Assembly (NCBI RefSeq): GCF_001513975.1
Contig: NZ_KQ947987.1
Location: forward strand, 657,617-721,616
DNA length: 64,000 nt
Direction of reading: 5' to 3'
Source: Streptomyces curacoi
GTDB lineage: Bacteria; Actinomycetota; Actinomycetes; Streptomycetales; Streptomycetaceae
Shown here: positions 1-8,268 of the stretch, piece after piece
Numbering within the stretch: position 1 is the first letter of the stretch
Layout: each line of letters begins with the position of its first letter
Made by a program: the position numbers and the translations under genes
Notes under the pieces: model-generated
Told to the model about the DNA's origin: nothing
Database searches by the model: none
Seen by the model: only the letters and a program-made list of their open reading frames with translations

Positions 1-40
<40 letters not shown>

Positions 41-131
41 GCCGTGTTGGGGCGTCCGTCGTCTGCGGCGCGCTGTCGTGTTGGGGCTCGGCCATGCGGA
101 GGAGCCGCCCGGGGGCAGCGCCCTGTGTGCC

Positions 132-815
132 TCAGGGTGCTGTGGTGCCGAGGGTGGGAAGGGGGTGGTCGGTCTGTGGGTGGCCGAGGGTGTGGAACAG
201 GGTCGTGGTCAGGGCGAGGCCCTCGCGGGCGAGGGGGGGCGGGGAGGTGCTCGTCGGGGGCGTGCTGGAGGCAGCCGGGGTGGGAGTGGGGCAGCCAGAG
301 GGTGGGCAGGCCCAGGACGTCCGTGAAGACGGCGTCGGGCAGGGAGCCGCCGATGTTGGGCAGGACCGCGACCGGCCGGCCGGCGACGCGCTCCAGCGTC
401 GCGTGGGCCCAGCGCACCCACGGGTCGTCGAGCGGCGTACGGCTCGCGGCGAAGCTGCCGAGGACACGGACCTCGACCATCGGATAGCCGTGCTCGGCGA
501 GATGGCCGGCGACCACCTCCGCGATCTTGCCGACCTCGGTGCCGACGATGTACCGCAGCTGCAGGACCGCGCGGGCCCGGCCGGGGATGGCGTTGACCGG
601 GCGGTCGATGTCGCCCGCGCCCAGGCTGAGCACTTCCAGGGTGTTCCAGGCGTACAGCCGCTCGGCGGCGGACAGCCCCGGCTCGCCCCACCCCGCGTCC
701 GGCACCGGGTCGCCGGTGCCGCCCGCGACCGTGACGCCGGCGAGGGCCTCGCGGACCGGGTCCGGGACGGCGGGCGGCAGCAACGCGAGGGTTTCGGGCG
801 CCGCCTCGTGCCCCG
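132..815 (-). pseudogene. M20 family metallopeptidase, 5'-truncated and frameshifted
   Basis: Read on the minus strand from about 815 downward, the frame gives the C-terminal half of an M20 peptidase (ArgE/DapE/CPG2-like zinc aminoacylase): AERLYAWNTLEVLSLGAGD, RPVNAIPGRARAVLQLRYI, LPNIGGSLPDAVFTDVLGLP and the family end APDEHLPAP followed by LAREGLAL. The last part is in another frame: a run of seven G at 233-239 has one base too many, and six would restore DEHLPAPLAREGL. The N-terminal catalytic half with the metal ligands is absent. At its upstream end the sequence runs directly into a plus-strand LysR remnant. The frameshift may be a sequencing error in a homopolymer; the truncation is not. 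Confidence 0.65.
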
Positions 816-1190
816 GGCGATCGCCGACTTCCGGCGCGCGCACCCGGACGTGACGTTCCGCCTCGACGTCGTCCCGCGCCAGGAGGCGACGCGCCGGGTG
901 GTGGAGGGGATCGCGGACGTCGCCGTCACCTAAGCGATGGGCCCGCAGCACGATGTCCGCGTGGAGTGCGCCGTCGTGGTGCCGGTGTCCGCCGTCGTCC
1001 CGCTCGGCCACGAGCTGGCCGGCCGCGACCGGATCGGCCTGGCGGAACTGTGCGCCCACCCGCTGGCGCTGGGCTCCCCGGGCACCAGCCAGCGTGAGCT
1101 TTTCGACATCGCCGTGCGGCTGGAGGGGCTGGCCGTCCGCCCCGCCCTGGTCTGCGACTCGCTCGCCCCGCAGTGTCAGCGTCGACCACG
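805..1190 (+). pseudogene. LysR-type regulator remnant (substrate-binding domain only)
   Basis: The plus frame reads VPRAIADFRRAHPDVTFRL, then EATRRVVEGIADVAVT, a TAA stop at 931-933, and continues in the same frame with AMGPQHDVRVECAVVVPVSA, LGHELAGRDRIGLAELCAHP and GTSQRELFDIAVRLEGLAV. This is the effector-binding domain of a LysR regulator. The DNA-binding helix-turn-helix part is missing, an in-frame stop replaces what is probably a Tyr codon, and homology fades after CDSLAP near 1175. It therefore cannot make a functional regulator. Confidence 0.65.
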
Positions 1191-1312
1191 CCGTGTTCCG
1201 GCAGCGCGAGGCCCAGGTGCAGACGGCCACGGGCCGACGGCTGCCGTGGTCGGCCGTGCGCTTCACGGAGTCGCTGGTGACGTCGCTGCGCGCGGGCGCC
1301 CGGCCACGGTGA
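1177..1312 (+). pseudogene. C-terminal remnant of an unidentified gene
   Basis: Directly after the LysR homology ends, a different plus frame reads VDHAVFRQREAQVQTATG, LPWSAVRFTESLVTSLRAG and stops at 1310-1312. It looks like the coding C-terminus of a protein I do not recognise. There is no start, so it is probably a third fragment in this degraded stretch. The boundary is approximate. Confidence 0.3.
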
Positions 1313-2458
1313 TCACGACCCGATGCGCTCGGCGTCGGACGCCGGCCGGGTGACGGCCGTGTCGGCGGCGGCCGGTATCCGCAGCAGCAGCAGTGCCGCG
1401 TCGTCGTGTAGCCGGCCGCCCACATGGGTCAGCAGTTCGTCGTGGAGGGCGGTGACCGTGCGCACCGGCTCGTCGGACGTGTGCCGCGCCAGGCCGTCGG
1501 CGAGCGGGTAGAACTCACGGTCGTGGTTGCGGGCCTCGGTGACGCCGTCGGTGTAGAGCAGCAGCTGGTCCCCGTCGGCGAAGGGCAGCACCTGGAGCGC
1601 GGGGGTCTCACCCGCGAGGGTGCGCAGCCCGAGGGGCGGGGCCGGACGGTCCGGCTCGACCGCCACGACGTCGGTGTCACGCACCAGCAGCGGCGGCGCG
1701 TGGCCGCAGTTGACCACCTCCAGCTGCCCCTCCCGGGGGTATCCGGCGACGACGGCGGTGACGAAGTCGTCGCTGCCCAGGTTCCGCGCCAGGCTCCGTT
1801 CGATCCGCGCGACGACCGCCAGCAGGTCGGGCTCGTCGTAGGCGGCCTCGCGGAAGACACCGAGCACCAGCGCGGCGGTCCCGACGGCGGGCAGCCCCTT
1901 GCCGCGCACATCGCCGACGATCAGCCGGACCCCGTGCGGCGTGGACACCAGCGCGTAGAGGTCGCCGCCGATGCGGGCCTCCGCCGCGGCGGCGCTGTAG
2001 CGGACCGCCACCTGGAACGGCCCCACCGTCGCCGGCACGGGCTGCAGCAGCGCGTGCTGCGCGGCCTCGGCCACCGACCGTACGGCCGCGAGCACCCGCT
2101 CGCGCCGCCCGCGCAGCGCGCTGGCCAGGCCGCTCGCCAGGGTCACGGCCAGCAGGGCGGCCAGGGCGACCGCCAGGTCACCGCCCGGCGCGCCGTCACG
2201 GATGCCGAGGGCGGCGCCCAGGGCGGCGGCCAGCAGCCCCACGCAGAGGACTCCGCGCGGCCCGTTGGTGGTGGCGGCGAGCGCGGGCCCGGTGGCGAGC
2301 AGCGGCACCCAGGTCATCCCCGGTTCGCCGAGGAGGGCGGCGAGCACGAGGGCGGAGACGATCAGTACGGGCAGGATGGGCAGGATGGGCAGTACGGGCG
2401 CAGCGGCGACCAATCGCCTCGGCCGGTGGTCACGACCGTGGTGCGGGTCCTGGATCAT
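1313..2458 (-). CDS. membrane-anchored PP2C/SpoIIE-type serine phosphatase
   Basis: A 381-residue protein with three or four hydrophobic N-terminal segments (about residues 15-105) followed by a SpoIIE/RsbU-type phosphatase domain (about 140-360). Metal-site and fold motifs are visible: ARIGGDLYALV, RLIVGDVRGKGLPAV, VVNCGHAPPLLV, LLLYTDGVTEARN and the terminal HDDAALLLL. Such proteins dephosphorylate anti-anti-sigma factors in partner-switching stress control; the membrane part may sense the envelope. The start is the first ATG that gives the membrane region; it lies 101 bp downstream of the IclR gene on the same strand. A LPILPILPVL stretch comes from a short DNA repeat near 2370-2390. The specific partner is unknown. 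Confidence 0.85.
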   Translation of the reverse strand: MIQDPHHGRDHRPRRLVAAAPVLPILPILPVLIVSALVLAALLGEPGMTWVPLLATGPALAATTNGPRGVLCVGLLAAALGAALGIRDGAPGGDLAVALAALLAVTLASGLASALRGRRERVLAAVRSVAEAAQHALLQPVPATVGPFQVAVRYSAAAAEARIGGDLYALVSTPHGVRLIVGDVRGKGLPAVGTAALVLGVFREAAYDEPDLLAVVARIERSLARNLGSDDFVTAVVAGYPREGQLEVVNCGHAPPLLVRDTDVVAVEPDRPAPPLGLRTLAGETPALQVLPFADGDQLLLYTDGVTEARNHDREFYPLADGLARHTSDEPVRTVTALHDELLTHVGGRLHDDAALLLLRIPAAADTAVTRPASDAERIGS

Positions 2459-2559
2459 GTCTTGTCCGCTGTCCTCACCTGTGCGCGGGGGGCGTGCACC
2501 CGAGATGTCCGTTTCCTTCAGGAAATAGGTTCGAACCGGACGGGACAAGGAGCTGGTTT

Positions 2560-3318
2560 TCAGATAGTGAGCGAGAGGCCCCTCGTCACCCGGCTCGCGG
2601 TCGGGATCAGGCGCGCCGTGATCTCCTCCAGACGGGAGCGCCGGTCGGCGCGCAGCGAGACGCCGAGCGAGCCGAGTGTGGTCCCGCTGTACACGGGCAC
2701 CGCGACGCAGACCGTGCCGAGGGCGTACTCCTCCAGGTCCGTGACCGCCGGGGCCAGAGGCGAGGAGTCGAGCCGCCGCAGCAGCTCCGGAGTGTCGGTG
2801 ATCGTCCTGGGGGTGAGGTCGGCCAGCGCGTGCCGGGACAGGTAGTCCTTCCGTGACTCGTCGTCCAGCTCGCGCAGCACGGACTTCCCCAGCGCCGTGG
2901 CGTGCCCGGCGTCCTCGAACCCCACCCAGAGATCGACCCGGGGAGCGCGCGGGCCGTCGACGATCTCGGCGACCCGGATCTCGCCCTCCTCGTAGAAGGT
3001 GAGATAGGCGGCGGTCGACAGGTCGTCCCGCAGCGCGGCGAGCGTGGGGCGGATCCGGCTGAGCAGCGCCTGCGCCCGGCCCGCCGTGTGCAGCGTCCCG
3101 AGCCGGTCGCCCAGGATGAAGCCGCCGTCGTCGAGCTTGCGCACGTATCCGTCGTGGACCAGGGTCCGCAGCAGGTGATACGCCGTGGCCAGGGGCAGAC
3201 CCGTCTCCCGCGCCAGTTGCTTCGCCGGCGCGCCGTTCTCGTGCGCGCTCACCGCCTCCAGCAGGCGGAAGGCCCGCTGCACGGAGCTGATGAGGGTTGG
3301 CCCGTGGCCGGCAGCCAT
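2560..3318 (-). CDS. IclR-family transcriptional regulator
   Basis: A 252-residue regulator with an N-terminal winged helix-turn-helix (about residues 5-70: LISSVQRAFRLLEAVSAHE, AKQLARETGLPLATAYHLLR) and a GAF-like IclR effector domain (80-250: GHATALGKSVLREL, GTVCVAVPVYSGTTLGSLG). The start chosen is the ATG at 3318, eight codons inside a longer frame, because it places the HTH at the usual distance from the N-terminus. The gene lies between two SpoIIE-type phosphatase genes on the same strand, 51 bp from the next. The family usually controls small catabolic operons; no such operon is adjacent, so its target is unknown. Confidence 0.85.
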   Translation of the reverse strand: MAAGHGPTLISSVQRAFRLLEAVSAHENGAPAKQLARETGLPLATAYHLLRTLVHDGYVRKLDDGGFILGDRLGTLHTAGRAQALLSRIRPTLAALRDDLSTAAYLTFYEEGEIRVAEIVDGPRAPRVDLWVGFEDAGHATALGKSVLRELDDESRKDYLSRHALADLTPRTITDTPELLRRLDSSPLAPAVTDLEEYALGTVCVAVPVYSGTTLGSLGVSLRADRRSRLEEITARLIPTASRVTRGLSLTI

Positions 3319-3369
3319 ACGAACAGCGTGCGCCGGGCGCACAGCACGGGCAACACGGGCGCCGGGTTC

Positions 3370-5430
3370 CTACAGCACCCGCGCGACGAGAAGGGCCACG
3401 TCGTCGTGGTCGTCGGCATGGCGCAGACCGTACAGCAGGAGGTCGCAGGTCTCCTCCAGGGACCTGCGGGGTTCGTCGAGGAAGCCGAGGAGGGCGTTCA
3501 GGCGGTCGTCGATGGGGTGGTGGCGGGTCTCGACCAGGCCGTCGGTGTACAGGACCAGCAGATCGCCGGGGCCGACGTCGACCGTGGTGGTCTCGAACGG
3601 GATGCCGCCGACGCCGAGCGGGGCACCGGTGGGCAGGTCGAGCAGTTCCGGCGTGCGGCCGAGGCGGGCCAGCGCGGGCGGCATGTGACCGGCGTTGGCG
3701 ATGGTGCACTGCCTGGTGCCGGGGTCGTACACGGCGTACAGGCAGGTGACGATGTAGTGCTCCAGATCGCAGGTGATCTTGTCCAGGTGCTGGAGCACCG
3801 AGCCGGGATCGAGGTCCAGGTCGGCGTAGGCGCAGGTCGCGGTGCGCAGCCGGCCCATGGTGGCGGCGGCGTCGATGCCGTTGCCCATGACGTCGCCGAC
3901 GACCAGCGCGGTCCTGTCGCCGGTCAGCGGGAGGACGTCGTACCAGTCGCCGCCGACCTCGCTGGTGGCCTGCGCGGGCTGGTAGCGGGAGGCGAGTTCC
4001 AGACCGGTGTGGTGCGGCGGGTGGTCGGGCAGCAGGCTGCGCTGGAGGGTGAGGGCAGTGTTGCGCACGCTCTGGAACCAGCGGGCGTTGTCGATGGCCA
4101 CGGCCGCCCGGCTGGCCAGCTCACCGGCCAGGACGACGTCGTCCTCGTCGAACGGCACCGGATTGCGGGTCCGCTTCAGATCGAGGGCGCCGAGCACCTC
4201 GCCATGGGCGATCAACGGCACCGCGAGATAGGAGTGGACGCCGGCCCGGGCCAGCAGGGACATGGCCTCGGCGTCCCGGGCGATGCGCGGCAGATCGTGC
4301 TCGCCGACATGGCGCACCAGGACCGGCCGGCCGGTGTGGACGCACAGGGTGACCAGGCGGTCCCCGTCGTATGCGGCGAGGTCACCGGGCGGGTCGGCGG
4401 CGCGCAGCGCCACGCTGGGGTAGGCGGCCTTGAGGGCGAGGGCGCGGAACAGTTCGGGGCCGTTGTCCGGCTTGCGCATACGGCGGCAGGCCAGCGCGGA
4501 GTCCAGGACGTCCACGGCGACCACGTCGGCCAGCTCGGGCGTGGCGATCTCGGCCAGCTCGCGGGCGGTCTGCTCCACCTCCAGCGTGGTGCCGACGCGG
4601 GTGGAGGCGTCCGCGATGAGCGCCAGGCGCCGCCGGGCCCGGTCGGCCTCGGCGGCGGCGCGGTGCCGCTCGGTGACGTCGACGAACGAGATGGCCGCGC
4701 CCAGGACCCGGCCGCCGGGATCCTCCAGCCGGTAGAAGGACAGCGACCAGGCGTGCTCGTGGTCGGGGTCGGCCGGCGGGCGGCCGACGTGGTACTGGTC
4801 GAGCAGCGGGGTGCCGGTGGTGAGCACCTGGCGCAGGGCCGACTCGATGGTGTCGATGTCGGGCAGCGGCAGGGTCTCCCTCAGCCGGCGGCCGATGTGC
4901 TCCTCGGCCGGTATGGCGTCGATCCGCTCCAGCGCCGGGTTGACCAGCAGGAACCGCAGATCGGGGTCGACCAGGGCGAGACCGATCGGGGACTGGTTGA
5001 TCAGCCGCTCGCACAGGGCCAGATCGGTCTCCACCCGCTGGAGCAGGGAATGGTCGGCGGCGATGCCCAGGGCGTAGACGTCTCCCAGATCGTCCGTGAG
5101 CCGCATGTTGCGGAACTCCGTCAGCCGGGTGCTGCCGTCCTTGAGCCGCACGGGGAAGGCGCCGGCCCAGCTCCGCCCCGTCTCCAGCACCTCCGCGAAC
5201 AGCTGCACCACGGCCGGCAGGTGCTCGGGGTGGATGAAGAGCCGCGCCGCGTGCGTGCCGAGGGCCTCCTCGGCGGTGTAGCCGAAGAGCTCCTCGGCCT
5301 GCGGCGTCCAGAACACGATCCGCCCGTCGGCGTCGACCACCACCGCGGCCACGCTCAGCACGTCGAGCAGGCCGATCGGCCGGGGCGGCTCGGGGCCGTA
5401 CTCGTTGGACTCGAAGGATTGGGCTGTCAT
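3370..5430 (-). CDS. PAS-PAS-GAF-PP2C (SpoIIE) phosphatase
   Basis: A 686-residue cytoplasmic sensor phosphatase. Domains in order: PAS 1 (about 15-130; RIVFWTPQAEELFGYTAEEA), PAS 2 (145-265; NQSPIGLALVDPDLRFLLVN), GAF (about 285-450; HSYLAVPLIAHGEVLGALDL) and PP2C (470-686; SEVGGDWYDVLPL, TALVVGDVMGNGIDAA, LLVLYTDGLVETRHH). It probably removes phosphate from an anti-anti-sigma factor when its PAS/GAF modules sense a ligand or light/redox signal. GGAG lies just before the ATG. It is divergent from a paralogue starting at 5663; unlike that protein it has no C-terminal anti-sigma ATPase domain. Confidence 0.88.
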   Translation of the reverse strand: MTAQSFESNEYGPEPPRPIGLLDVLSVAAVVVDADGRIVFWTPQAEELFGYTAEEALGTHAARLFIHPEHLPAVVQLFAEVLETGRSWAGAFPVRLKDGSTRLTEFRNMRLTDDLGDVYALGIAADHSLLQRVETDLALCERLINQSPIGLALVDPDLRFLLVNPALERIDAIPAEEHIGRRLRETLPLPDIDTIESALRQVLTTGTPLLDQYHVGRPPADPDHEHAWSLSFYRLEDPGGRVLGAAISFVDVTERHRAAAEADRARRRLALIADASTRVGTTLEVEQTARELAEIATPELADVVAVDVLDSALACRRMRKPDNGPELFRALALKAAYPSVALRAADPPGDLAAYDGDRLVTLCVHTGRPVLVRHVGEHDLPRIARDAEAMSLLARAGVHSYLAVPLIAHGEVLGALDLKRTRNPVPFDEDDVVLAGELASRAAVAIDNARWFQSVRNTALTLQRSLLPDHPPHHTGLELASRYQPAQATSEVGGDWYDVLPLTGDRTALVVGDVMGNGIDAAATMGRLRTATCAYADLDLDPGSVLQHLDKITCDLEHYIVTCLYAVYDPGTRQCTIANAGHMPPALARLGRTPELLDLPTGAPLGVGGIPFETTTVDVGPGDLLVLYTDGLVETRHHPIDDRLNALLGFLDEPRRSLEETCDLLLYGLRHADDHDDVALLVARVL

Positions 5431-5662
5431 CCCGGCTCCTCCTCCACCGGCGGCAGGGCCCGCCGACCTCGGCCACAGCCGGGCACCACGGCTGCGACGA
5501 CCGGCACCTCCATGCTCCCTCCGCCGCCTTCGCCCTGCCCAGTGCGAGCACCCCGCGTGCCCCGACCACGGCGGCCGTACCCGTCGGCCCGTGCACATCC
5601 GTCGGACAAGCAGGAACATGGTCGTGTAGAGGACGGGAACCATGGACGCTGCGTGAGGACCC

Positions 5663-8125
5663 ATGGATGCTCCGCGAGTAGGACCGGACGCGCCCACGTC
5701 CGCAGGACCGCGCGCGCTCTTCGACGCGGCCTCCGACGCGGCGGCGGTGCTGTCCGCGCAGGGTGTCGTGCTCGGCTGGACCCGGGCCGCGGAGGAACTC
5801 CTCGGCCACCCGGCGGCGGAGGTCGTGGGCTGCTCCGCGGCCCGGCTGCTGGCGATGCCCGGTGATCCGGTACGGGTGGCCGGGATCGTCGAGCGCTGCC
5901 GCGCCGGCATGGGGTGGAGCGGTGTCATCCGCGTACGGCATCGCGACGGCCGCGGCATCGACGTGGACCTGCGGGTCTCGGCCTCCTTCCGCATCGGCGC
6001 GGACGAGTGCTTCCTGGTCTCGGCACGGGCGCGGCGCGAGCAGTGGACGGTGGGCCAGTCCGTCCTCGACGGCTTCCTGACCCGCTCGCCGATCGGCATG
6101 GCCGTGATGGACACCCAGCTGCGCTACGTCTGGCTGAACGACACCCTGGAACGCTTCGGCGGTGTGCCCCGTGAGCAGCGGCTCGGCCGCAGACTGAGCG
6201 AACTGCTGCCCGGGCTGCAGGCGGAGACCATCGAGGGCCTGATGCGCAAGGTCATCGAGACCGGCGTCCCGGTCACCGACTACGAGTACGCGGGATGGAG
6301 CTGGGCCGATCCGCACCGCCAGCACGCCTACTCCACGTCGTTCTTCCCCCTCGTGGACGCCGACGACTCGATCAGCGGGGTCTGTTACATGGTCTCGGAC
6401 GTCACCGAGCGGTGGAACGCCCGCCGGCTGCTGTCGCTGGTCAACGAGGCCGGCACACGCATCGGCACCACCCTGGACGTGCTGCGGACGGCTCAGGAGC
6501 TCGCCGACTTCGCCGTTCCCCGCTTCGCGGACTTCGTCGTCGTGGACCTGCTGGAGCCCGTTTTCAGCTCCGAGGGACACGGAGCGTGGCTGACGGACGC
6601 CGGCCCGGCACCCGCCAGGCCGGTCATGCGCCGGGCCGGGATGAGCTCGGTGCGCGAGGGCTGCCCGGAGGCCGTCGCGCGCATCGGGGACCGGGTCGAC
6701 TTCGTTCCTCCGCCGCACGACGTGCGGCTGCTCATCGACGGCGAGCCGGTCCTCGTCCCGGTGCTCGACCCCGCCGACGAACTGTGGGCCACCGAACAGC
6801 CGGCGCGGGCGGCGAGCATGCGCGAGTTCGGCCTGCACTCCCTCATCTCGGTGCCGATGCGGGCGCGGAACACCGCCCTGGGGCTCGCCACGTTCCTACG
6901 GTCGCTCAACCCCGTGTCGTTCCAGCCCGACGACGTCCTGGTCGCCCGGGAACTGGTGGCCCGAGCGGCGCTGTGCGTCGACAACGCCCGCCGCTACACC
7001 CGGGAACACACGGCCGCGGTCACCCTGCAGCGCAGTCTGCTGCCCCACGCCCTGACCGGCGGAACCGCGCTGGAGGTGGCCTCCTCCTATCTGCCGGCGG
7101 ACCCGACCGGCGGCGTCGGCGGCGACTGGTTCGACGTGATCCCGCTGTCCGGCGCCCGGGTGGGCCTCGTCGTCGGCGACGTGGTCGGCCACGGCATCAC
7201 CGCGGCGGCGACCATGGGCCGGCTGCGCACCGCCGTACAGACCCTCGCCGACATGGAGATGCCGCCCGACGAACTGCTGGCACACCTCGACGACCTGGTG
7301 CTGCGGCTCAGCGAGGAGCAGACGGACGGCGACCCGCCGGGGCACAGCACGACCGCCTTCCTCGGGGCGACCTGTCTGTACGCCGTCTACGACCCGGTCA
7401 CCAGACGCTGCACGATGGCCCGCGCCGGACACCCGCCGCCAGTGGTCGTCGCACCCGACGGGCAGGTCTCCTTCCCGGAACCCCCTGCCGGTCCGCCGCT
7501 CGGGCTGGGCGGGATGGCGTTCGAGGCCGGCGAGATCGAACTCGCCGAGAACAGCCTGTTCGGCCTCTACACCGACGGCCTCGTCGAGGCGGCCGACCGC
7601 GACATGGAGCGGGGCATGACCCGGCTCGGCGAGCTGCTGTCCCGGCGGGACCTCGACCTCGCCACCCTGTGCTCGTCCGCCGTGCGCCGGCTCGTACCCG
7701 CACCGCAGCCCGACGACATCGCCCTGCTCCTGGCACGCACCCACGCCCTGGGCGCCGAACACGTCGTCTCCTGGGACGTGCCCGTGGACCCGGCCGCCGT
7801 CGCCGACCTGCGGGCCCGGGCGATCCGCCAGGTGGAGGCCTGGGGCTTCCCCGAACTGGCCATGACGACCGAACTGATCGTCAGCGAGCTGGTCACCAAC
7901 GCGATCCGCTACGCCGAACCGCCGCTGCGCCTACGACTCCTCCGCGACTCCCGACTGACCTGCGAGGTCTCCGACGCCAGCCATACCGCTCCGCGGCTGC
8001 GGCACGCGCGGAGCACGGATGAGGGTGGTCGGGGTCTGTTCCTGGTGGCCCAGCTGTCCCATCGCTGGGGGGCTCGCTATACGGGCGACGGAAAGATCAT
8101 CTGGGCGGAGCAGGAGATCGCCTGA
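5663..8125 (+). CDS. PAS-PAS-GAF-PP2C phosphatase with C-terminal anti-sigma-type ATPase domain
   Basis: An 820-residue protein: PAS 1 (about 15-125), PAS 2 (130-260; TRSPIGMAVMDTQLRYVWLN), GAF (270-440), PP2C (460-680; TGGVGGDWFDVIPLSG, GLVVGDVVGHGITAA, LFGLYTDGLVEAAD) and an RsbW/HATPase_c domain (690-815; ELIVSELVTNAIRYAEPPL, DEGGRGLFLVAQLSHRWG). It combines the phosphatase with the kinase-like anti-sigma module of partner switching in a single chain. The architecture and many residues match the divergent gene at 3370-5430. The ATG follows a GC-rich 232-bp divergent region; a nearby second ATG upstream at 5642 is out of frame. Confidence 0.88.
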   Translation: MDAPRVGPDAPTSAGPRALFDAASDAAAVLSAQGVVLGWTRAAEELLGHPAAEVVGCSAARLLAMPGDPVRVAGIVERCRAGMGWSGVIRVRHRDGRGIDVDLRVSASFRIGADECFLVSARARREQWTVGQSVLDGFLTRSPIGMAVMDTQLRYVWLNDTLERFGGVPREQRLGRRLSELLPGLQAETIEGLMRKVIETGVPVTDYEYAGWSWADPHRQHAYSTSFFPLVDADDSISGVCYMVSDVTERWNARRLLSLVNEAGTRIGTTLDVLRTAQELADFAVPRFADFVVVDLLEPVFSSEGHGAWLTDAGPAPARPVMRRAGMSSVREGCPEAVARIGDRVDFVPPPHDVRLLIDGEPVLVPVLDPADELWATEQPARAASMREFGLHSLISVPMRARNTALGLATFLRSLNPVSFQPDDVLVARELVARAALCVDNARRYTREHTAAVTLQRSLLPHALTGGTALEVASSYLPADPTGGVGGDWFDVIPLSGARVGLVVGDVVGHGITAAATMGRLRTAVQTLADMEMPPDELLAHLDDLVLRLSEEQTDGDPPGHSTTAFLGATCLYAVYDPVTRRCTMARAGHPPPVVVAPDGQVSFPEPPAGPPLGLGGMAFEAGEIELAENSLFGLYTDGLVEAADRDMERGMTRLGELLSRRDLDLATLCSSAVRRLVPAPQPDDIALLLARTHALGAEHVVSWDVPVDPAAVADLRARAIRQVEAWGFPELAMTTELIVSELVTNAIRYAEPPLRLRLLRDSRLTCEVSDASHTAPRLRHARSTDEGGRGLFLVAQLSHRWGARYTGDGKIIWAEQEIA

Positions 8126-8157
8126 GGGCTCGGGTGGTTTGGCTTGTTGTGCTGCCC

Positions 8158-8268
8158 CGCCACCAGTGCACCGGCCCCGCGCCCCTTCGGGTCGGCTGCC
8201 GCCCAGTCCGTCAGGGACGGGCCGCCCCGGTGCGTCGTACGCCTGCCGCCGCCACCAGTGCACCGGCC
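8158..8268 (+). repeat. 19-bp direct repeat pair at the 3' end of the MFS gene
   Basis: The 19-mer CGCCACCAGTGCACCGGCC occurs at 8158-8176 and again at 8250-8268, 92 bp apart. The second copy lies inside the last codons of the MFS gene and the first lies beyond its stop. This looks like a duplication or slipped remnant of the gene's 3' end between two converging genes. Confidence 0.75.

Noticed and set aside
2902..5865. Long plus-strand open frame (about 987 codons) across the IclR and SpoIIE genes
   Set aside because: It is the antisense of well-supported minus-strand genes; GC-rich DNA gives such frames, and its Val/Gly/Arg-rich translation matches no domain.
7087..7762. Minus-strand frames within the PAS-GAF-PP2C-ATPase gene
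   Set aside because: They lie opposite strongly conserved phosphatase motifs and have no start context.
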